Shown one piece after another: positions 1 through 8,797 of a stretch of 64,000 nt of DNA. How positions within the stretch are numbered: position 1 is the first letter of the stretch; each line of letters begins with the position of its first letter. The stretch covers positions 1,875,501 through 1,939,500 of the forward strand of contig NZ_CP029353.1 in assembly GCF_003130795.1 (NCBI RefSeq). The letters run 5' to 3'. Made by a program: the position numbers and the translations under genes. This DNA is from Azospirillum thermophilum (GTDB lineage: Bacteria; Pseudomonadota; Alphaproteobacteria; Azospirillales; Azospirillaceae). Below the pieces are notes generated by a model that saw only the letters and a list, made by a program, of their open reading frames with translations, made no database searches and had not been told where the DNA came from.

Positions 1-22
1 CGAACGGGTGTCCGGCGAACGG

Positions 23-1363
23 TCAGGCGGTCTCGCCGGCCAGCCGGCGCAGGGCGCGCGGCCGGCCGATCAGGGGTAGCAGGTTCTTCAACTCCGGTCC
101 ATGGTCGCGGCCGGTCAGCGCCCGGCGCAGCGGCAGGAACAGCTCCTTGCCCTTGCGCCCGGTCGCCCCCTTCACCGCATTGGCCCAGGCGCCCCAGGTG
201 CCGGCGTCCCACGGCTCGCCCGGCAGCAGGGCGGCCGCCTGCTCCAGGAAGGCGGCGTCCTCCACCACCGGCGTCACCGGGGCGTGGGTCACCGCCCACC
301 AGTCGGCGGCGTCGGCCAGCCGGGCCAGGTTGGGGCGCACCGCCTCCCAGAAGGCGGCGTCCGCCCCGGCCAGCCCCAGGGACTCCAGCCGGCCGCGGAC
401 GCTCTCGAAGGGCATCAGGTGGAGCAGGCGGGCGTTCAGCCGCATCAGCTCCTCCGGGTCGAACTTCGGCGTCGCCCGCGACACCTTGGCGAGGTCGAAG
501 TCGGCCGCCAGCTCGTCCAGCGTCAGCCGCGCCTCGATCGGGTCGGAGGTGCCGAGCTTGGCGAGCAGGCTGTTCAGCGCCATCGGCTCGACCCCCTCCT
601 CGCGCAGGCTGCCGATGGCGAGGCTGCCCAGCCGCTTCGACAGCCCCTGCCCCGCCGCGTCGGTCAGCAGCGGCAGATGCGCGAAGACCGGGACGCCCGC
701 CCCCATGGCCTCGAAGATCTGGATCTGCACCGCCGTGTTGGCGACATGGTCCTCGCCGCGGATGATGTGGGTGATGGCGAAGTCGGCGTCGTCCACCACG
801 CTGGTCAGGGTGTAGAGCGGCCGGCCGTCCTCGCGGATCAGCACCGGATCGCTCAGCGCCGTGCCCTCGAACCGCACCGGGCCGCGCACCAGATCCTCCC
901 AGGCCACCGGATCGGGCGCCAGCTTGAACCGCCAGTGCGGCCGGCGGCCCTCCGCCTCCAGCCGGGCGCGGTCGGCGTCGCTCAGGCGCAGCGCGGCGCG
1001 GTCGTAGATCGGCGGGCGGCCCTGCGACACCAGGCTGGCACGCTTGAGCGACAGCTCCTCCGCCGTCTCGTAGCAGGGGTAGAGCCGGCCGGCGGCCTTC
1101 AGCGCCTCCGCCACCTCGTCGTACCGCGGATAGCGGTCGCTTTCGCGGGCGAAACGGTCCCAGGTCAGGCCCAGCCAGGTCAGGTCGGCGGCGATGGCGT
1201 CGGCGAACGCCTGCGTGGATCGTTCCTCGTCCGTATCGTCCAGCCGGAACAGGAAGCTCCCGCCGGTCCTGCGCGCGAACAGCCAGTTGACGAGCGCCTG
1301 CCGGACATTGCCGACGTGAAGGCGGCCGGTCGGGCTGGGGGCGAAGCGGACGGCGGTGGACAT
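23..1363 (-). CDS. gltX: glutamyl-tRNA synthetase 2 (class I aaRS)
   Basis: Charges tRNA with glutamate in the cytoplasm for translation. The 446-residue protein has the class I signatures: [13 protein letters not shown] near residue 5 (HIGH-type ATP site, here HVGN) and LSKRLGS near residue 245 in place of KMSKS. The length and the LSKR motif fit the second GluRS seen beside a canonical copy in many alphaproteobacteria, so this copy may prefer a subset of tRNA(Glu) or tRNA(Gln); that specificity is inference. An ATG at 1363 preceded by AGGTGAG was chosen. The frame stays open 39 codons further upstream, but those residues are Arg/Ala-rich and unlike the family. Confidence 0.93.
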   Translation of the reverse strand: MSTAVRFAPSPTGRLHVGNVRQALVNWLFARRTGGSFLFRLDDTDEERSTQAFADAIAADLTWLGLTWDRFARESDRYPRYDEVAEALKAAGRLYPCYETAEELSLKRASLVSQGRPPIYDRAALRLSDADRARLEAEGRRPHWRFKLAPDPVAWEDLVRGPVRFEGTALSDPVLIREDGRPLYTLTSVVDDADFAITHIIRGEDHVANTAVQIQIFEAMGAGVPVFAHLPLLTDAAGQGLSKRLGSLAIGSLREEGVEPMALNSLLAKLGTSDPIEARLTLDELAADFDLAKVSRATPKFDPEELMRLNARLLHLMPFESVRGRLESLGLAGADAAFWEAVRPNLARLADAADWWAVTHAPVTPVVEDAAFLEQAAALLPGEPWDAGTWGAWANAVKGATGRKGKELFLPLRRALTGRDHGPELKNLLPLIGRPRALRRLAGETA

Positions 1364-1561
1364 GGCGGAACTCACCTGACGGGTAGTCGGGCGGCGAGTC
1401 CTAGCACGGGCGGCGGCGGTCCGGAAGCCATGTGCTCCGGCGGCGGCGCCCGAACGGGGTGCCGCACCCCTTTCGCGCAATGGTCGCGCAATAGTTCGTT
1501 AACCATAACGGCCGATGCTCGGCCCCGGATGCACCCTCTGGATTACGGGACGAGGACGGCG

Positions 1562-2131
1562 ATGACCTGCATTGTGGGCTTGGTGGACGGCGATCGGGTG
1601 TGGATGGGCGGCGACAGCGCCGGCGTGAACGGGCTGGACATCACCGTCCGGGCCGACAGCAAGGTGTTCCGCAACGCCGACTTCCTGATCGGCTTCACCA
1701 GTTCCTTCCGGATGGGCCAGCTCCTGCATTACCGGCTGGAGGCGCCGCACCGCGATCCCGAGGCCGACGTCTTCCGCTACATGGTGGTCGATTTCGTCGA
1801 TGCCGTGCGCGGCTGCCTGAAGGACGGCGGCTACGCCCACCGCTCCAACGACGTGGAGAGCGGCGGCAACTTCATGGTCGGCTACGAGGGGCGGCTGTTC
1901 TCCGTCCAGTCCGACTATCAGGTGGGCGAGGCGGTCCGCGGCTATCACGCCATCGGCTGCGGCGCCGACTATGCCCTGGGCTCGCTGGCCTCCACCGCCG
2001 GCCAGCCGCCGGAAGAGCGCGTGCTGAAGGCCCTGGAATGCGCCGAGCTGTTCAGCGGCGGCGTGCGTGCGCCCTTCACCATCCAGTCGCTGATGCGCCG
2101 GCCGCATCTCGCCCTCAGCGAGGCCGCCTGA
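1562..2131 (+). CDS. proteasome-like Ntn-hydrolase family protein
   Basis: A 189-residue protein starting MTCIVGLVDGDRVWMGGDSA. The short beta-strand start, the turn and the GGDSA segment resemble the N-terminus of proteasome beta/HslV/Anbu-fold proteins, in which the residue after Met (here Thr2) becomes the catalytic nucleophile. No propeptide is visible, so Met removal alone would expose Thr2. No ATPase partner lies nearby. Activity and substrate are unknown. It is transcribed divergently from gltX; the 198 bp between them carries TTAACCAT at 1499. The start is ATG after ACGAGGACGG. Fold assignment is by motif only. Confidence 0.6.
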   Translation: MTCIVGLVDGDRVWMGGDSAGVNGLDITVRADSKVFRNADFLIGFTSSFRMGQLLHYRLEAPHRDPEADVFRYMVVDFVDAVRGCLKDGGYAHRSNDVESGGNFMVGYEGRLFSVQSDYQVGEAVRGYHAIGCGADYALGSLASTAGQPPEERVLKALECAELFSGGVRAPFTIQSLMRRPHLALSEAA

Positions 2132-2269
2132 CCCCGATTGGTTGCAGAGTAGACGTATTACTGGTCATACCAATATCCCGCTGGCTATTGCGTCACCCAT
2201 GGCTTATGAAAAATCCCGCCTTGCAAAGAAAGGCACGGGGAATAACCACAAAGACATTGGGTGATAGAG

Positions 2270-2494
2270 ATGACGGATCAGGTTGTTGGTGGTGCTGACT
2301 ATCTCATCGGGACCGACGAGCACGCGGATCTTGCCGGCGGCTGGGGCAACTCGCCGTTCACCGTGTTCCCGGCGCTGGTTCTTCTGCTGATCATGCCGCT
2401 GGCGATTCTGTTCCACCCGACCTGGATCGTGCTGCCGGCCGTGCTCGGCGCCTTCACGATGCTCGGCATCATCGTCAAGCTGACCCGCGGCTGA
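2270..2494 (+). CDS. small two-helix membrane protein, unknown function
   Basis: A 74-residue protein with a polar acidic N-terminus (about 30 residues, Asp/Glu and Gly rich) followed by two hydrophobic stretches, about residues 30-48 and 52-70, separated by HPTW, and a short basic end (KLTRG). This suggests a helical hairpin in the inner membrane. The frame also opens at GTG 2261, but ATG 2270 is the simpler start. It stands alone between the Ntn-hydrolase and nadE. I do not recognise the family. Confidence 0.6.
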   Translation: MTDQVVGGADYLIGTDEHADLAGGWGNSPFTVFPALVLLLIMPLAILFHPTWIVLPAVLGAFTMLGIIVKLTRG

Positions 2495-2575
2495 GCCGCC
2501 TGCGGCCGGGATCACCGAAGGACCGGCGGCCCCACCGGTGGAGCCGCCCGCCCTTCCCCTCAGCCGCCCTTCCCG

Positions 2576-4267
2576 TTACCCGGCCGTCCCGGACCCGGCG
2601 ATGAAGCCGTTGGCCAGGGGGTAGCGCCGCTCCCGGTCGGACGGGCGGCGCGTGATCCGCGGGCCCGGCGGCGCCTGCCGCCGTTTGAACTCCGCCTTCT
2701 GCAGCAACGTCCAGACGGCGGTCACCGTCGCCTCGTCATGGCCGCGGGCGACGATCTCTCTCAGGCTCCGGTCGCGGTCGACGAGACCCGCCAGGATGTC
2801 GTCCAGCACCTCGTAGGGCGGCAGGCTGTCCTGGTCGGTCTGGCCGGGCTTCAGCTCGGCGGTCGGCGCCTTGGCCAGCACCCGCTCCGGCACCACGCGG
2901 CCGGCCGGACCGCGGCCGATGGCCGGCATATGGGCGTTGCGCCAGCGCGCCAGTTCATAGACCGTCGTCTTGTAGACGTCCTTCAGCACGGCGAAGCCGC
3001 CGCACATGTCGCCGTAGAGCGTGGCATAGCCGACCGATCCCTCCGACTTGTTGCCGGTGGACAGCAGCAGCGCGCCGAACTTGTTGGACAGCGCCATCAG
3101 CGTGACGCCGCGGATGCGCGCCTGCAGGTTCTCCTCGGTCACGTCGGGGTCGCGGCCGGCGAAGGCCGGGGCGAGCATGGCGTCGAACGCCTGCATGGCC
3201 GGTGAAATCGGAATCGTATCGATCCGGCACCCCAACAGTTCCGCCGTTTCGGCGGCGTCCTCGCGGCTCTCGGCGCTGGTGTGGGGCGAGGGCAGCATCA
3301 CGCCGTGCACCCGCTCGGCCCCCAGCGCATCCACCGCGATGGCGGCGCTCAGCGCCGAATCGATGCCGCCGGACAGGCCGAGGATCACGCCGGGAAAGCG
3401 GTTCTTGTTCACATAGTCGCGCAGCCCCAGCACCAGCGCGCCATAGACCGCCTCCGCCCCCTCCGGCGGGGCGGCGGTCCCGGCCTCGCGGCACTGCCAG
3501 AGGTCGTCCTCCCCGCGCTCCCAGCGGGTCAGCAGCAGATGCTCCTCGAAGGCGGGGGCCTGGGCGGCCAGCGACCGGTCGGCGGCGATGACGAAGCTGG
3601 CGCCGTCGAACACCAGCTCGTCCTGCCCGCCGACCTGGTTGACGTAGAGCAGCGGCAGCCCCGCCTCGGTCACCCGGCGGACGACGAGCTGCAGGCGCCC
3701 GTCCGATCCGTCCGCCGCGAAGGGGCTGGCGGCGGGCACGATCAGCATCTCCGCCCCGCTCTCCTGCAGGGTTTCCACCACGTCGGGCGAGCGGAGGTCG
3801 TCGCCGACCGGAAGGCCGAGCCGCACGCCGCGGAGATTGACCGGCCCCGGCATCGGCCCCGGCGCGAAGACCCCCGCCTCGTCGAACGGCCCGTCGGACG
3901 GCAGATCGACCTTGTAGCGCGTCGCCGCGATGCCGCCCCGGTCCAGCAGCAGAACGGCGTTGCGGCAGAGCCCCTCGTCGCGCCACGGCGCCCCGACCAG
4001 CAGGGCGGGGCCGCCGTCGCCGGTCTCCGCCGCCAGCGCGCGCACCGCCTCCTCCACCCGGTCGAGGAAGAAGGGCTTCCGCACCAGATCCTCGGGCGGG
4101 TACCCCGTCACCGACAGTTCCGGAAAGGCAACGAGGTCGGCGCCGCGGGCCGCCGCCTCCGCCCGGGCGGAGCGGATGCGGTCGATGTTGCCGGACAGGT
4201 CCCCGACTCCCGGGTTCATCTGGGCGAGCGCGACGGAGAGGCGGCCGGTGGTTTGGGGGTCGGACAT
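2576..4267 (-). CDS. nadE: NAD+ synthase, two-domain type, with degenerate glutaminase site
   Basis: Makes NAD+ from deamido-NAD+, ATP and an ammonia source. The 563-residue protein has the usual layout: nitrilase-like domain (1 to about 260) and synthetase domain (about 280 on) with the PP-loop GLSGGIDSALS and LLSTGNKSE. In the nitrilase domain the Glu (FPELSVTGYPPEDL) and Lys (YKVDLPSDG) of the triad are present. The segment that normally reads P-x-C-E-D is LPVGDDLR here, so the catalytic Cys is Gly, and the later NGSP is AASP. The synthetase half looks intact, so the enzyme may depend on free ammonia. ATG at 4267 opens the first family-like residues (MSDPQTTGRLSVALAQMNP). Confidence 0.9.
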   Translation of the reverse strand: MSDPQTTGRLSVALAQMNPGVGDLSGNIDRIRSARAEAAARGADLVAFPELSVTGYPPEDLVRKPFFLDRVEEAVRALAAETGDGGPALLVGAPWRDEGLCRNAVLLLDRGGIAATRYKVDLPSDGPFDEAGVFAPGPMPGPVNLRGVRLGLPVGDDLRSPDVVETLQESGAEMLIVPAASPFAADGSDGRLQLVVRRVTEAGLPLLYVNQVGGQDELVFDGASFVIAADRSLAAQAPAFEEHLLLTRWERGEDDLWQCREAGTAAPPEGAEAVYGALVLGLRDYVNKNRFPGVILGLSGGIDSALSAAIAVDALGAERVHGVMLPSPHTSAESREDAAETAELLGCRIDTIPISPAMQAFDAMLAPAFAGRDPDVTEENLQARIRGVTLMALSNKFGALLLSTGNKSEGSVGYATLYGDMCGGFAVLKDVYKTTVYELARWRNAHMPAIGRGPAGRVVPERVLAKAPTAELKPGQTDQDSLPPYEVLDDILAGLVDRDRSLREIVARGHDEATVTAVWTLLQKAEFKRRQAPPGPRITRRPSDRERRYPLANGFIAGSGTAG

Positions 4268-4445
4268 GGCGGTTCCGCTCGATGACGACGACAGCAGTGT
4301 ACAAATCCTAACAGCGCCGGAAGGCCGGAGGAACCGCCGCCACGGCGATGCGGCATCGCGACCCTCCCGCCGCTTGGCAAGGGCCCGCCGGCACCGTCCC
4401 GGCAAATGCTTCGAACTCGAAGTATTGCCTATCTAAGGTTTCATT

Positions 4446-4464
4446 TTAACCACAACAATTAACC
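4446..4464. promoter_or_regulatory. two TTAACC half-sites upstream of the 4528 gene
   Basis: TTAACC occurs at 4446 and again at 4459 in an unusually AT-rich patch between divergent nadE and the 4528 gene. The motif resembles half-sites of the alphaproteobacterial regulator CtrA, but the 13-base start-to-start spacing is not the canonical 11 (TTAA-N7-TTAAC). A lone TTAACCAT also lies at 1499. Regulatory role is a guess. Confidence 0.22.
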
Positions 4465-4527
4465 TGCGGTAAAGATTTCCGGCAACACCATGACCGCGCG
4501 GGAGTAGCGATCTTACGGGAGGAGGCC

Positions 4528-5535
4528 ATGTATTACTCGGAACTGTCGGGGCCGACCGGCACAGTCACCACCCAGACCATCAGCCTCGTGGGCAAGGAGA
4601 AGGCGGGCAAGGACAAGCCGGCCATCGAGAAGTCGGCGGCCGACAAGCAGGGCGCCGACAAGACCGATGCCAAGGCCGGCGGCAAGTCGTCGGCCTCCCC
4701 CGCCTATACCCTCAGCCAGTCGATGGAAAGCCTGCTGGACAGCATGACCGGCCAGGGCGGCAAGGCCGGCGCCGGCGGCGGCGCCAAGGAGGCGGGCGAC
4801 CATGACGGGCTGCGCCGCGCCAAGGAGGCGCAGTCGCTGATGCAGTCGGCGCTCGACCAGGGCAAGGGCGGCCTGCCCGGCGCCCTGAAGGACGCCATCG
4901 GCAACCTGAAGAAGGGCCTGGGCGAGGTGCTGAGCGCCTTCGGCATGCCGGACGAGGCGGTGGGGGCCGTCACCGGCAGCTTCGGCGACCGGCTGAACTC
5001 CAAGCTGGCCGACCTCGACTTCAGCTCCATGGCGCTCGACATGCAGTCGGCGCGCTCGCAGTGGTCGATCGAGTCCCACGGCATCGAGCTGACCATCGCC
5101 GACGGCGACCGCAAGGTGCAGATCTCCTTCGCCAAGTCGACGCTGGACTTCCGCAAGGAGGAACAGTCGCTGCAGGCCTCGCTCGGCAAGGGCGGCGACC
5201 GGCTGTTCGGCCTGTCCCAGTCGGTGACCACCGCCTCGGGCAAGGCGACGGGCATCATCGTCCGCGGCAACGGCTTCAGCGAGGACGAGATCAAGGGCAT
5301 CCTCGAAAAGCTGAACGGCATGGCCGCCAAGGGCGGCCCCGGCGCGGCCGGCGGCATGGCCGGGCTGGCGGTCCTGAAGCCGTCGACCGACAAGAACGGC
5401 GTCACCCACCTGACCCTCGACCTCTCCGTCCCGGTGGAGGGGCTGAGCAGCGGCAAGCCGGCCGCCGCCGCCACCGAGGCCGCGGCGAAGACGGACGGCG
5501 CGGCGAAGCCGGCGCCGGTCAACGTCGTGGCCTGA
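4528..5535 (+). CDS. hypothetical protein with Lys/Asp-rich N-terminal segment
   Basis: A 335-residue soluble protein I do not recognise. Residues 20-60 are low-complexity Lys/Ala/Asp repeats (KAGKDKPAIEKSAADK). The middle is helical with a Gly/Ala run, and residues 170-270 look folded, with alternating strands (SHGIELTIADGDRKVQIS). The end is Ala-rich. No signal peptide or membrane segment is seen. A strong ribosome site GGGAGGAGG sits 3 bases before the ATG. The stop codon lies inside a 14-base tandem repeat, and an insertion sequence begins 97 bases further on. Confidence 0.75.
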   Translation: MYYSELSGPTGTVTTQTISLVGKEKAGKDKPAIEKSAADKQGADKTDAKAGGKSSASPAYTLSQSMESLLDSMTGQGGKAGAGGGAKEAGDHDGLRRAKEAQSLMQSALDQGKGGLPGALKDAIGNLKKGLGEVLSAFGMPDEAVGAVTGSFGDRLNSKLADLDFSSMALDMQSARSQWSIESHGIELTIADGDRKVQISFAKSTLDFRKEEQSLQASLGKGGDRLFGLSQSVTTASGKATGIIVRGNGFSEDEIKGILEKLNGMAAKGGPGAAGGMAGLAVLKPSTDKNGVTHLTLDLSVPVEGLSSGKPAAAATEAAAKTDGAAKPAPVNVVA

Positions 5536-5572
5536 GCGTCGCTGCCTGAGCGTCGCTGCCTGAGCGTCGTGC
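5531..5572 (+). repeat. 14-base tandem repeat x3 spanning a stop codon
   Basis: The unit CCTGAGCGTCGCTG occurs at 5531 and 5545, with a slightly altered third copy at 5559. Each copy carries TGA (5533, 5547, 5561). Because 14 is not a multiple of three, the three TGAs fall in all three forward frames. A similar arrangement lies at 51504 and a two-copy one at 34230. Confidence 0.8.
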
Positions 5573-5632
5573 CCGGGGGCGGGCCGCGCCCGGCGGACGG
5601 GCGCGCGCCCGTGACCTTGCCGGGCGCGCCCT

Positions 5633-6845
5633 CACGGGAATCGCATTTGAAAAAGAGGAGTAGCGTCGTGGGTGGAAATGGATTCTGACTATCGGCCCAA
5701 GGCAGAGGAACTGTGTCGATGGCCGGTGTGTTTCGCATTTCCTTTCAAGGGCTACCCGATCCGCGAACGGGCAATGCCCGGCGTCACGACCTGCTGGAGG
5801 TGCTGACCATCGCGCTGACGGCATCGATCTGCGGGGCGGAAAGCTGCGTGGACTTCGCCCTGTTCGCCCGCGACCGGCGGGCGCTGTTCGCGGAGTTTCT
5901 GGAACTGGCGGGCGGGTTGCCCAGCCACGACACCTTCTCACGCATCTTCCGCTTGCTGGACCCGGCGGCGCTCGCGCGCTGCTTTGAGCAATTTCTCGGC
6001 CAGTTGGGCGAGGATGGCGCCGGAGTGCTGGCGATCGACGGCAAGACGCTGCGCGGCTCCTTCGATCGGGCCGCCGGCCGCTCGGCCCTGCATGTCGTCA
6101 CCGCGTTTGCCTCCGGCGCCCGGATGGTGGTGGGGCAGCGGGCGGTGGCGGCGGGCGAGAACGAGATCACCGCGGCGCGGGCGTTGCTGGAACTGTTCGA
6201 CCTCAACGGCGTGCTGGTCACCGGCGACGCCCTTCATTGTCAGGCGCAGACCGCGCAGACCATTCTGGAGCGGGGTGGCGACTGGCTGTTCCCGCTCAAG
6301 GACAACCGCCCGGCGCTGCGGGCCGAGGTGGAGCGCTACTTCGCCGACCCGGCGGCGGCGTTGGGCGACGCCCACGTCACCACCGACGCCGATCACGGCC
6401 GCATCGAGGTTCGCCGGCACTGGACCAGCCCGGAGGTGGCGTGGCTGGCCTCCGACCGCCGCTTTCCCGACGAGGCCGCCCTGCCGGGCCTGAAGACCCT
6501 GGGCCTGATCGAGCGCACCGTCACCGCGGCCGACCAGCGCACGACGACCACCCGCACCCTCTATCTCTCCTCCGCTCGACTGGATGCCAAAGCCCTGGCC
6601 CGCGCCGTGCGCGCCCATTGGAGCATCGAGGCCGCCGTCCATTGGGTGCTCGACACCAGCTTTGACGAGGACCGCGCCCGCAACCGCAAGGACCATGGCC
6701 CCGAAAACCTCGCCATCCTGCGAAAGCTCGCCCTCAACGTCGTGCGCGCCGCGAAAAACGACGACTCCATCCGCGCCAGACGCAAGCGCGCCGGATGGTC
6801 CGACGACTACGCCCGTTCAATCCTCGCTCAAATGCGATAGCCGTG
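5633..6845 (+). mobile_element. complete ISAs1-family insertion sequence
   Basis: The 1213 bp element is bounded by imperfect inverted repeats of about 19 bp. The left end begins CACGGGAATCGCATTTGA, and the right end read inward is CACGGCTATCGCATTTGA. It is flanked by a perfect 10-base direct repeat, GGCGCGCCCT, at 5623-5632 and 6846-6855, the target duplication. The single transposase gene fills it and its stop lies inside the right repeat. A clean duplication and an intact gene suggest a fairly recent insertion, into intergenic sequence. Confidence 0.9.
5713..6840 (+). CDS. ISAs1-family DDE transposase
   Basis: Cut-and-paste type transposase of the element at 5633-6845. The 375 residues show the family's N-terminal DPR segment (FQGLPDPRTGNARRHDLLEVL), then LAIDGKTLRGSFD with the first catalytic Asp, VLVTGDALHCQ with the second, and the WSIEAAVHWVLDTSFDED-type C-terminal region with the Glu. 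Length is full for ISAs1 and no frameshift is seen. Translation may begin at GTG 5713 or ATG 5719. Confidence 0.92.
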   Translation: MSMAGVFRISFQGLPDPRTGNARRHDLLEVLTIALTASICGAESCVDFALFARDRRALFAEFLELAGGLPSHDTFSRIFRLLDPAALARCFEQFLGQLGEDGAGVLAIDGKTLRGSFDRAAGRSALHVVTAFASGARMVVGQRAVAAGENEITAARALLELFDLNGVLVTGDALHCQAQTAQTILERGGDWLFPLKDNRPALRAEVERYFADPAAALGDAHVTTDADHGRIEVRRHWTSPEVAWLASDRRFPDEAALPGLKTLGLIERTVTAADQRTTTTRTLYLSSARLDAKALARAVRAHWSIEAAVHWVLDTSFDEDRARNRKDHGPENLAILRKLALNVVRAAKNDDSIRARRKRAGWSDDYARSILAQMR

Positions 6846-6936
6846 GGCGCGCCCTCCCGCAGGCTTGCACGGCCGGCGGGTCTTCTCTAAAAGCACGGGC
6901 GACGCTCCGTCGACCTCCGCCCCGAGACGGCCCGCC

Positions 6937-7344
6937 ATGACCGACCGCGACACGCTGCTGGCCCTCAACCAGGCCTTCTACCGCGCCTTCAACGGCTGCG
7001 ACCTGCCGGCCATGGAGGCGCTGTGGGCGGAGACGCTGCCGGTCTCCTGCATCCATCCGGGCTGGACCGCGCTGTTCGGGCGCGAGGCGGTGCTGGACAG
7101 CTGGCGGGACATCCTGCGCTCCGAGAACCCCTCCGTTCACGCCCGCAACGAGCGGGTGACGATCCACGGCGATACCGCCCTCGTCGTCTGCGAGGAGGTG
7201 CTGGGTCCCGCGGTGCTCGCCGCCACCAACCTGTTCGCCCGCGAGGACGGCTCCTGGCGCCTCGCCCACCATCAGGCCGGACCGGTGGCCCACGCCCGCG
7301 CCGACGTGGCGCCGCCCGACCAGCCGCCGCGCCGCCTGCACTGA
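6937..7344 (+). CDS. SnoaL/NTF2-like small protein
   Basis: A 135-residue protein with the order helix (LLALNQAFYRAFNGCDLPAMEALWAE), HPGW loop, then strands typical of the NTF2-like cone fold (DUF4440/SnoaL group). In such proteins the fold binds a small hydrophobic ligand or acts as an isomerase-like pocket; no specific substrate can be read here. The CIHPGWTALFGREAVLDSW segment is common in proteobacterial members. The start is ATG 6937. It lies just downstream of the insertion sequence, which may have separated it from its promoter. Confidence 0.7.
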   Translation: MTDRDTLLALNQAFYRAFNGCDLPAMEALWAETLPVSCIHPGWTALFGREAVLDSWRDILRSENPSVHARNERVTIHGDTALVVCEEVLGPAVLAATNLFAREDGSWRLAHHQAGPVAHARADVAPPDQPPRRLH

Positions 7345-7384
7345 CCTCCCCCGGCACCCAGCCCGGCCCCCGCCGGCCGCCGGC

Positions 7385-8584
7385 TCACCGCCCGTTATAG
7401 GCCACCTCCGGCCTGCTCTCGAAGCCGCGGACGATGTCGGCGACGATGCGGTCGGCCGCCACCCGGTCGGGATCGCTGCCGGTCAGCGCCACCACCGCCC
7501 AGCGATGCGCCCGCGAGAAGGCCATGTAGGCGTTGAAGCCGCCGGTCGATCCGGAATGCCAGAGAATCGGCGTGCCGTCCGCCGCCCAGGCGACGAACCA
7601 GCCGAGCGCCATCGCCCCCTGCCCCAGCGCGCCGGGATCGCCCAGGCTCCGCCCCTCCACCTGCACCGTCTGGGCAAGGGCGAGCGTCACCGCCGTCGCC
7701 GGATCGCAGCCGGCGGGGCCCGGCGGGGTGCCCGGCGGGGCCGGACAGTCGCCCAGGTTGGCGCGCAGCCAGCGCAGCAGGTCGTCCACCGTCGAATAGA
7801 CCCCGAAGGACGGCTGCATGGCCGGCGCCTCCCAGTCCGGCACCGTCTGGCCGCGGGCATGGCCGGCCGCCTTGCGGGCGCGCTGCGCGGCGGTCGGCGA
7901 CAGGGTGGTGTCGGTCATGCCGAAGCGCTCCGTCACCACGCGCCGCAGCAGCGTGTCGTACCCGGTCCCGGCGGCGGCGGACAGCGCCTCGCCCAGCAGG
8001 GCCATGCCGACGTTGGAATAGCGGAACACCGTGCCCGGCGGCACCGGCAGGGCATAGCCGGCCAGCCAGCGCCGCACCTCGTCCCGCGTCAGCGGCTTGT
8101 AGGGGTTGCGCGGGTCCTCCAGCCGGTTCCAGGAAAAGCGCCGCGTCTCCGGCACGTTGGGCAGCCCGGCGGTGTGGGTGGCGAGGTCGCGCAGCCGGAT
8201 CGGCCGCCCGTCATAACGCGGGGCCTGGACGCCGCGCGGCAGATGGCGGTCCAGCGGATCGGCGAGGGAGACGCGGCCGCTGCGCATCAGATCGGCCAGG
8301 ATGGTGCCGGTGAAGGGCTTGGTCAGCGAGGCGATCTGGAACAGGGTGCGCCCGTCGGGCGGTCCGCCGTCGGGCCGGCCGCTGTCGCCGCGGCCGACCA
8401 CCAGGGTCTGGCCGTCGCGGATGACGCCGACCACCAGGCTTCCCGGCCCGGCCTCCGCCAGCCGGGCATCGGCAAGGGCGGCGACCCGCTCCGCCAGGGG
8501 ATCGTAGCTGACGGCCTCCGTCGGCCCGGCGGGCATGCTCCACAGCGCCAGAACCAGCGCGACGCCCTGCCAGACCCGCCGCAT
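7385..8584 (-). CDS. class C beta-lactamase-family serine hydrolase, exported
   Basis: A 399-residue protein of the penicillin-binding/beta-lactamase-like (AmpC/EstB) superfamily. It begins with a hydrophobic signal peptide (RRVWQGVALVLALWSMPAG). The catalytic motifs are SLTK (Ser-x-x-Lys) near residue 90, YSN (Tyr-x-Asn) near 190 and HSGSTGG near 340. Members act on peptides, esters or beta-lactams, and substrate cannot be told from sequence. It probably works in the periplasm. It appears to be a single gene, separated by about 210 bases from the glycosyltransferase pair upstream on the same strand. Confidence 0.85.
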   Translation of the reverse strand: MRRVWQGVALVLALWSMPAGPTEAVSYDPLAERVAALADARLAEAGPGSLVVGVIRDGQTLVVGRGDSGRPDGGPPDGRTLFQIASLTKPFTGTILADLMRSGRVSLADPLDRHLPRGVQAPRYDGRPIRLRDLATHTAGLPNVPETRRFSWNRLEDPRNPYKPLTRDEVRRWLAGYALPVPPGTVFRYSNVGMALLGEALSAAAGTGYDTLLRRVVTERFGMTDTTLSPTAAQRARKAAGHARGQTVPDWEAPAMQPSFGVYSTVDDLLRWLRANLGDCPAPPGTPPGPAGCDPATAVTLALAQTVQVEGRSLGDPGALGQGAMALGWFVAWAADGTPILWHSGSTGGFNAYMAFSRAHRWAVVALTGSDPDRVAADRIVADIVRGFESRPEVAYNGR

Positions 8585-8746
8585 TCCCCCGCTCCCCCTG
8601 CCGTTGACGGTCAGAGGACAGTGGGGGCGCCGGACGCCCGGCGGTACGGCCGCGGACGGAGATCAGGCGAAGGAGCAGCCGGCGCCCGCCCGGCTTACGT
8701 CCGGGCGAAGCGGTGGTAAGCGCAGCGGCGGGGCAGCCCTACCCGG

Positions 8747-8796
8747 CCGCCTCCGCTTCGTCCGCCTCCGCTTCGGCCGCCTCCGGTTCGGCCGCC
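8747..8796. repeat. 15-base tandem repeat, about 3.3 copies
   Basis: The unit CCGCCTCCGCTTCGT repeats at 8747, 8762 and 8777 with small changes, ending at the stop of the membrane glycosyltransferase. On the minus strand one frame of this DNA reads as a Glu/Ala tail (AAEPEAAEAEADEAEAAG then stop), but not the frame of the upstream gene. It may be a former C-terminal tail cut off by a small indel. Confidence 0.7.
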
Positions 8797-8797
8797 C

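Noticed and set aside
2270..2494. Light-harvesting antenna subunit
   Set aside because: Two helices rather than one and no His ligand in the expected position within the helix; no photosynthesis genes nearby.
4446..4464. Full CtrA box upstream of the 4528 gene
   Set aside because: Two TTAACC half-sites exist, but their spacing is 13 instead of 11; kept only as a low-confidence site.
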